Source: Gulosibacter sediminis
Lineage (GTDB): Bacteria > Actinomycetota > Actinomycetes > Actinomycetales > Microbacteriaceae
Length of the DNA: 16,956 nucleotides
Assembly (NCBI RefSeq): GCF_014904065.1
Contig: NZ_JACXJG010000009.1
Coordinates: 107,303-124,258, forward strand
Direction: 5' to 3'
Both the position numbers and the translations under genes were made by a program. This document shows positions 14,261 through 16,956 of this stretch, piece by piece. Below the pieces are notes generated by a model. That model saw only the letters and a list, made by a program, of their open reading frames with translations, searched no databases and was not told the origin of the DNA. Position 1 is the stretch's first letter; each line of letters starts with the position of its first letter.

Positions 14261-15400
14261 ATGCATCGTCGCATCGTCATCTGCCCCGACTCGTTTAAGG
14301 GCACCTGCCCCGCCGCCGATGTGGCTGCCGCCATCGTACGGGGCTGGCGCTCGGTGCGGCCCGACGACGAGTGCGTCGCCGCCCCGATGGCCGACGGCGG
14401 CGAGGGCACGATCGAGGCGATGGGCTCAGCGAGTGACGGGGCCTCGATTGAGCGGGTGCGCGTGCGCGGGCCACTTGGCGCGCCGGTCGACGCGCAGGTG
14501 CTCCGGCTCGCCGACGACACGTGGGTGGTCGAGCTCGCCGAGACGAGCGGCATCGCCTACCTGCCCGAGGTGACGCGCGCGACGGCCGCCTCGGCCACGA
14601 CGTTTGGGCTCGGCGAGGCGATTCGCTTCGCCGTGTCGCACGGCGCCAGGCGTGTGCTCGTCGGGCTCGGCAGCAGCGCGTCGACCGACGGAGGGCTCGG
14701 GGCGCTGGTGGCATTGGGGGCGCGGGCTGTCGATGCTGCGGGGCGCGAGGTGTCGCCGGGCAACGCGGGGCTGCACGAGCTCGCCTCGGTTGACTTGAGC
14801 GGATGTGTCTCGCTGCCGGATGAGCTGCTAGCGCTGACCGATGTTGAGAGTCCGTTGTTGGGTGATGCCGGTGCCGCTGCCGTGTTCGGGCCGCAGAAGG
14901 GCGCCTCGGTAGAGGACGTCGCGCGCTTCGACGCGGGCCTTGCGCGCCTCGCCGAGCTGCTCGACGCCGACCGGGATGCGCCGGGCGCGGGCGCCGCCGG
15001 CGGAACCGGCTTCGGCCTGCTCGCGCTCGGGGCGCGCATCCGCCCCGGAGCCGTCGAGATCGCGCGAACGATCGGGCTCGCCGACGCCATCGCCGGCGCC
15101 GACTTCGTGCTGACCGGCGAGGGCAGCTTCGACACGCAGTCGCTCGCGGGCAAGGTGCCGTCGATCGTGTTCGGCATGGCCGACGCGGCGGGCGTCCCGG
15201 CGGGCGTGATTGCGGGCCGCGTGACCCCGGATGCGCTTCAGTTGCGCCGCGCGACGGGCGAGGTCGAGGCCTGGTCGCTCACCGAGCTGGCCGGCGGCGC
15301 GGATGCAGCGATGCGGGACACCGAGCGCTGGCTCGAGGCCGCGGGGGCGCGGGCCGCGGAGTCGTTCGAGCGGGTTGGTGCGGGCCAGTCTAGCCGCTGA
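14261..15400 (+). CDS. Glycerate kinase (GlxK/GarK family)
   Basis: The 379-residue enzyme phosphorylates D-glycerate with ATP (usually to 2-phosphoglycerate in this family), feeding lower glycolysis. Family motifs are visible in order: CPDSFKG (near residue 9), MADGGEGT, GLGSSASTDGG (phosphate-binding), DVESPLLGDAGAA, GPQKGAS, GTGFGLLALG and LTGEGSFDTQS. Length is normal. The ATG is the first codon of a probably leaderless transcript. It diverges from the LacI-type gene and shares its operator, so it is likely to be part of the same regulon. This suggests that the oxidoreductase/DUF993 pathway yields glycerate or a relative of it. Confidence 0.95.
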   Translation: MHRRIVICPDSFKGTCPAADVAAAIVRGWRSVRPDDECVAAPMADGGEGTIEAMGSASDGASIERVRVRGPLGAPVDAQVLRLADDTWVVELAETSGIAYLPEVTRATAASATTFGLGEAIRFAVSHGARRVLVGLGSSASTDGGLGALVALGARAVDAAGREVSPGNAGLHELASVDLSGCVSLPDELLALTDVESPLLGDAGAAAVFGPQKGASVEDVARFDAGLARLAELLDADRDAPGAGAAGGTGFGLLALGARIRPGAVEIARTIGLADAIAGADFVLTGEGSFDTQSLAGKVPSIVFGMADAAGVPAGVIAGRVTPDALQLRRATGEVEAWSLTELAGGADAAMRDTERWLEAAGARAAESFERVGAGQSSR

Positions 15401-15419
15401 GCGCTGAGCTGCCGTGCTG

Positions 15420-15745
15420 CCGACCTATGTCGGTGGCTCGTGATCTCGTGAAGTCAGTCGCCCGATCACCCGCTATCGGCCGCGGCCGAGCAATGTCGGA
15501 GGCCCGTGATGGAGTGGAACTCATCCCCCCCCAGAACTCCTCCGATTCCAGCGACGCTGATGCATGTCGGTGGCTCGTGATGAGCTAACTGCGATCCCCA
15601 GAATTCCTCCGATTCCAAGACCGCCGATACATGTCGGTGGCTCGTGATCAAGTAGAACCAGTCCCCCGAACTCCCCCGATTTCCCGCACCACTGGCCATG
15701 TCGGTGGCTCGTGGTGAAGTGGAACCAGTCCCCCAGCACTCCCCC
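15420..15745. repeat. Five degenerate tandem direct repeats upstream of DUF222 gene
   Basis: The core CATGTCGGTGGCTCGTGAT recurs with few changes; the ATGTCGG part begins at 15427, 15493, 15564, 15631 and 15698, giving periods of 66, 71, 67 and 67 bp. The intervals are also related: most carry AGTGGAACCAGTCCCCC-like sequence and then AACTCC-CCGATTCC-like sequence, so these are tandem units and not repeats with unique spacers. Copies 3-5 are best preserved; copies 1-2 are more decayed. Several cores can form small hairpins with the preceding bases, for example CCGAC-CTAT-GTCGG at 15420-15433. No gene was found in the stretch from 15401 to 15916. Confidence 0.8.
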
Positions 15746-15910
15746 TGAATTCCGTCGCCGACTCGTCCTTGCCCACACCCTCGTGGTCAGGAAAATCCCA
15801 GCAAAAAGACTCGCACCCTGGTTCACGTTTTGGGCCGCTCGTGCGTCTCCAAGGCAACAACGAAGAGCTCCACCAGACCCGGCACGCTGACGAACAGTTT
15901 TGAGGAGGTG
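15746..15910 (+). promoter_or_regulatory. Leader region of DUF222 gene with strong Shine-Dalgarno
   Basis: This 165-bp non-coding stretch separates the repeats from the DUF222 gene. It is less GC-rich (GGAAAATCCCAGCAAAAAG near 15791) than most of the window. It ends in GAGGAGGTG (15902-15910), an almost perfect ribosome binding site 6 nt before the ATG at 15917. No convincing promoter was identified. Confidence 0.5.
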
Positions 15911-15916
15911 ACACCC

Positions 15917-16956
15917 ATGGCATCCACCCGGCACCGACCCGACGGCACCACCCCCGACCCCGAATACGACGACCTCACCGAACGCACCAGGCGTTTCACC
16001 ACCGGTTATCTCGACTACAACCAGCAGCGCCGCCACGCCGACGTCGGCGAGATCCGCATGCTGGCGGTCGCCTACGACATCGCCGCCGAACACACCCGCC
16101 GCGACACCACCGCGGGCGCGCACCTCATCTCCGACGAACACCGCCTCCACTCCCACCTCCGATCCATCGTCGGCACCGCCGGCATCCGCACCAATGACAG
16201 CGACCTCACCCTCGCCAACCGCGCCCGCGACGCCCACCGCCTCACCACCGCCTTCCCTGCCTGGATGACCGCGCTCGACGACGGCACCGTCACCCTCCGC
16301 CACGCCACCGCGCTGCTGCGCTACGCGAACAAGGTCAACGACGACCGACGCGATGACTACGGCACGAAGGTCCTCGACTACGCGGCGACGCACACGCCAG
16401 GGCAGACCGACACCTACGCCAAGAAACTCGCGGCACGCCTCAACGCCGCCGACTTCGAAACCGCATTCGAACGCGCCTACGATGACCGCGCGGTCACCAT
16501 CCAAGACCTCGACGACGGCATGTCGATCCTCTCCGCGACCATCCCAACCGTCGCCGCACACGCGGGCTACGACCTGCTCAGCAAACAAGCTACCCAGCTG
16601 CGCGACGACCACCACGATGACGCCAAAGCGCACCGCGCCCGCGTCCGCGAGGCGCAAGCAGCCGGGGAGGAACTCTCCCCGGAGGATGCCGCGTTCATTG
16701 ACGATCCGCGCACCGTCGCACAACTCCGCGCCGATGTGTTCATCGAGACGCTCCTCACCTCGACGCCGCAAAGCATCCTCGAATCCGTCGCGAAGGGGAA
16801 ACCCCGCGTGCAGGCGACGGTGAGCATCATCGTCCCGATCACCACGCTGCTCGACCCAGATGCGCCGCGCGATATCGCGACCATCGACGGGATGGAACCC
16901 ATCAGCGCGTTCGAAGCCCGCCAAATCGCGGGCACCGTGACCTGCTTCGACCGCAT
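15917..16956 (+). CDS. DUF222 (13E12/REP-family) protein, 3' end outside window
   Basis: The frame is open from ATG 15917 to the window edge (346 complete codons), without a stop. The visible part is a mostly helical DUF222 domain: DLTERTRRFTTGYLDYN, LAVAYDIAAEHTR, FPAWMTALDDGTVTLRHATAL, TIQDLDDGMSILSATIP with AHAGYDLL, and DDPRTVAQLRADVFIETLL, then KPRVQATVSIIVPITTLL. In this family the domain is normally followed by a C-terminal HNH nuclease motif, which would lie beyond the edge and cannot be confirmed. These genes occur in many copies in actinobacteria and include the REP13E12 family of mycobacteria. Their role is unsettled. Codon choice differs from the neighbours (more GAA, CAA and AAA), which with the repeat array hints at an acquired element. 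Confidence 0.85.
   Translation, partial: MASTRHRPDGTTPDPEYDDLTERTRRFTTGYLDYNQQRRHADVGEIRMLAVAYDIAAEHTRRDTTAGAHLISDEHRLHSHLRSIVGTAGIRTNDSDLTLANRARDAHRLTTAFPAWMTALDDGTVTLRHATALLRYANKVNDDRRDDYGTKVLDYAATHTPGQTDTYAKKLAARLNAADFETAFERAYDDRAVTIQDLDDGMSILSATIPTVAAHAGYDLLSKQATQLRDDHHDDAKAHRARVREAQAAGEELSPEDAAFIDDPRTVAQLRADVFIETLLTSTPQSILESVAKGKPRVQATVSIIVPITTLLDPDAPRDIATIDGMEPISAFEARQIAGTVTCFDR

Noticed and set aside
14189-14266. Longer N-terminus for the LacI regulator
   Set aside because: It would cover its own -10/-35 and operator. The ATG at 14188 has GGAGGG at a usable distance and gives the standard LacI N-terminus.
15420-15745. CRISPR array
   Set aside because: Repeat cores vary between copies, and the intervals are themselves similar to one another. 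There is no cas gene. These are tandem repeats.
15521-16924. Minus-strand frame of 467 codons over the DUF222 gene and repeats
   Set aside because: It is antisense to a recognisable DUF222 coding sequence and includes the repeats, with Gly/Val-rich low-complexity translation.

Overview
The window is high-GC actinobacterial chromosomal DNA. Frequent GGATGC/GCATCC codon pairs, TAnnnT-type -10 boxes, apparently leaderless genes and a DUF222/13E12-type gene at the right edge all point to the family Microbacteriaceae. The genus cannot be named from sequence alone. No rRNA, tRNA, CRISPR array or transposase was seen.

Layout. Bases 1-2696 hold the end of a P-loop protein of the DUF1611-like kind, overlapping by one base an ABC half-transporter whose ATPase domain has lost its nucleotide-binding and catalytic residues. 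Bases 2766-6817 hold a lipoprotein, purL (purine synthesis) and a small single-pass membrane protein. Bases 6919-8082 encode a membrane fatty-acid desaturase with three histidine boxes. Bases 8144-10066 are a manganese pair: an MntR/DtxR-type regulator and a convergent MntH (Nramp) transporter, with only 6 bp between their stops.

Bases 10334-15400 form a sugar-catabolism-like island under a LacI-type regulator. It contains a Gfo/Idh/MocA oxidoreductase translationally coupled to a DUF993 aldolase-like protein, the LacI regulator, and a divergent glycerate kinase. Three closely similar 14-bp operators (10373-10386, 12885-12898, 14232-14245) tie the promoters together. The island is damaged: at about 10598-10603 the start of a membrane-protein gene (probably an ABC permease) reading rightward is fused to the 3'-truncated DUF993 gene reading leftward. 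This looks like a deletion scar that removed the ends of both genes and whatever lay between them.

Bases 15420-15745 are five degenerate direct repeats with a period of 66-71 bp. They are followed by the start of a DUF222 (13E12/REP-type) gene with a strong ribosome binding site, which runs off the right edge.

The most notable signals are the two-gene truncation junction, the three-site LacI regulon, the degenerate ABC ATPase, the repeat array before the DUF222 gene, and a set of four genes whose start codons lie 6-7 nt after a -10 box. I saw no clearly new defence or mobile system. The least explained functional unit is the P-loop/degenerate-ABC pair at the left edge, whose partner genes probably lie outside the window.
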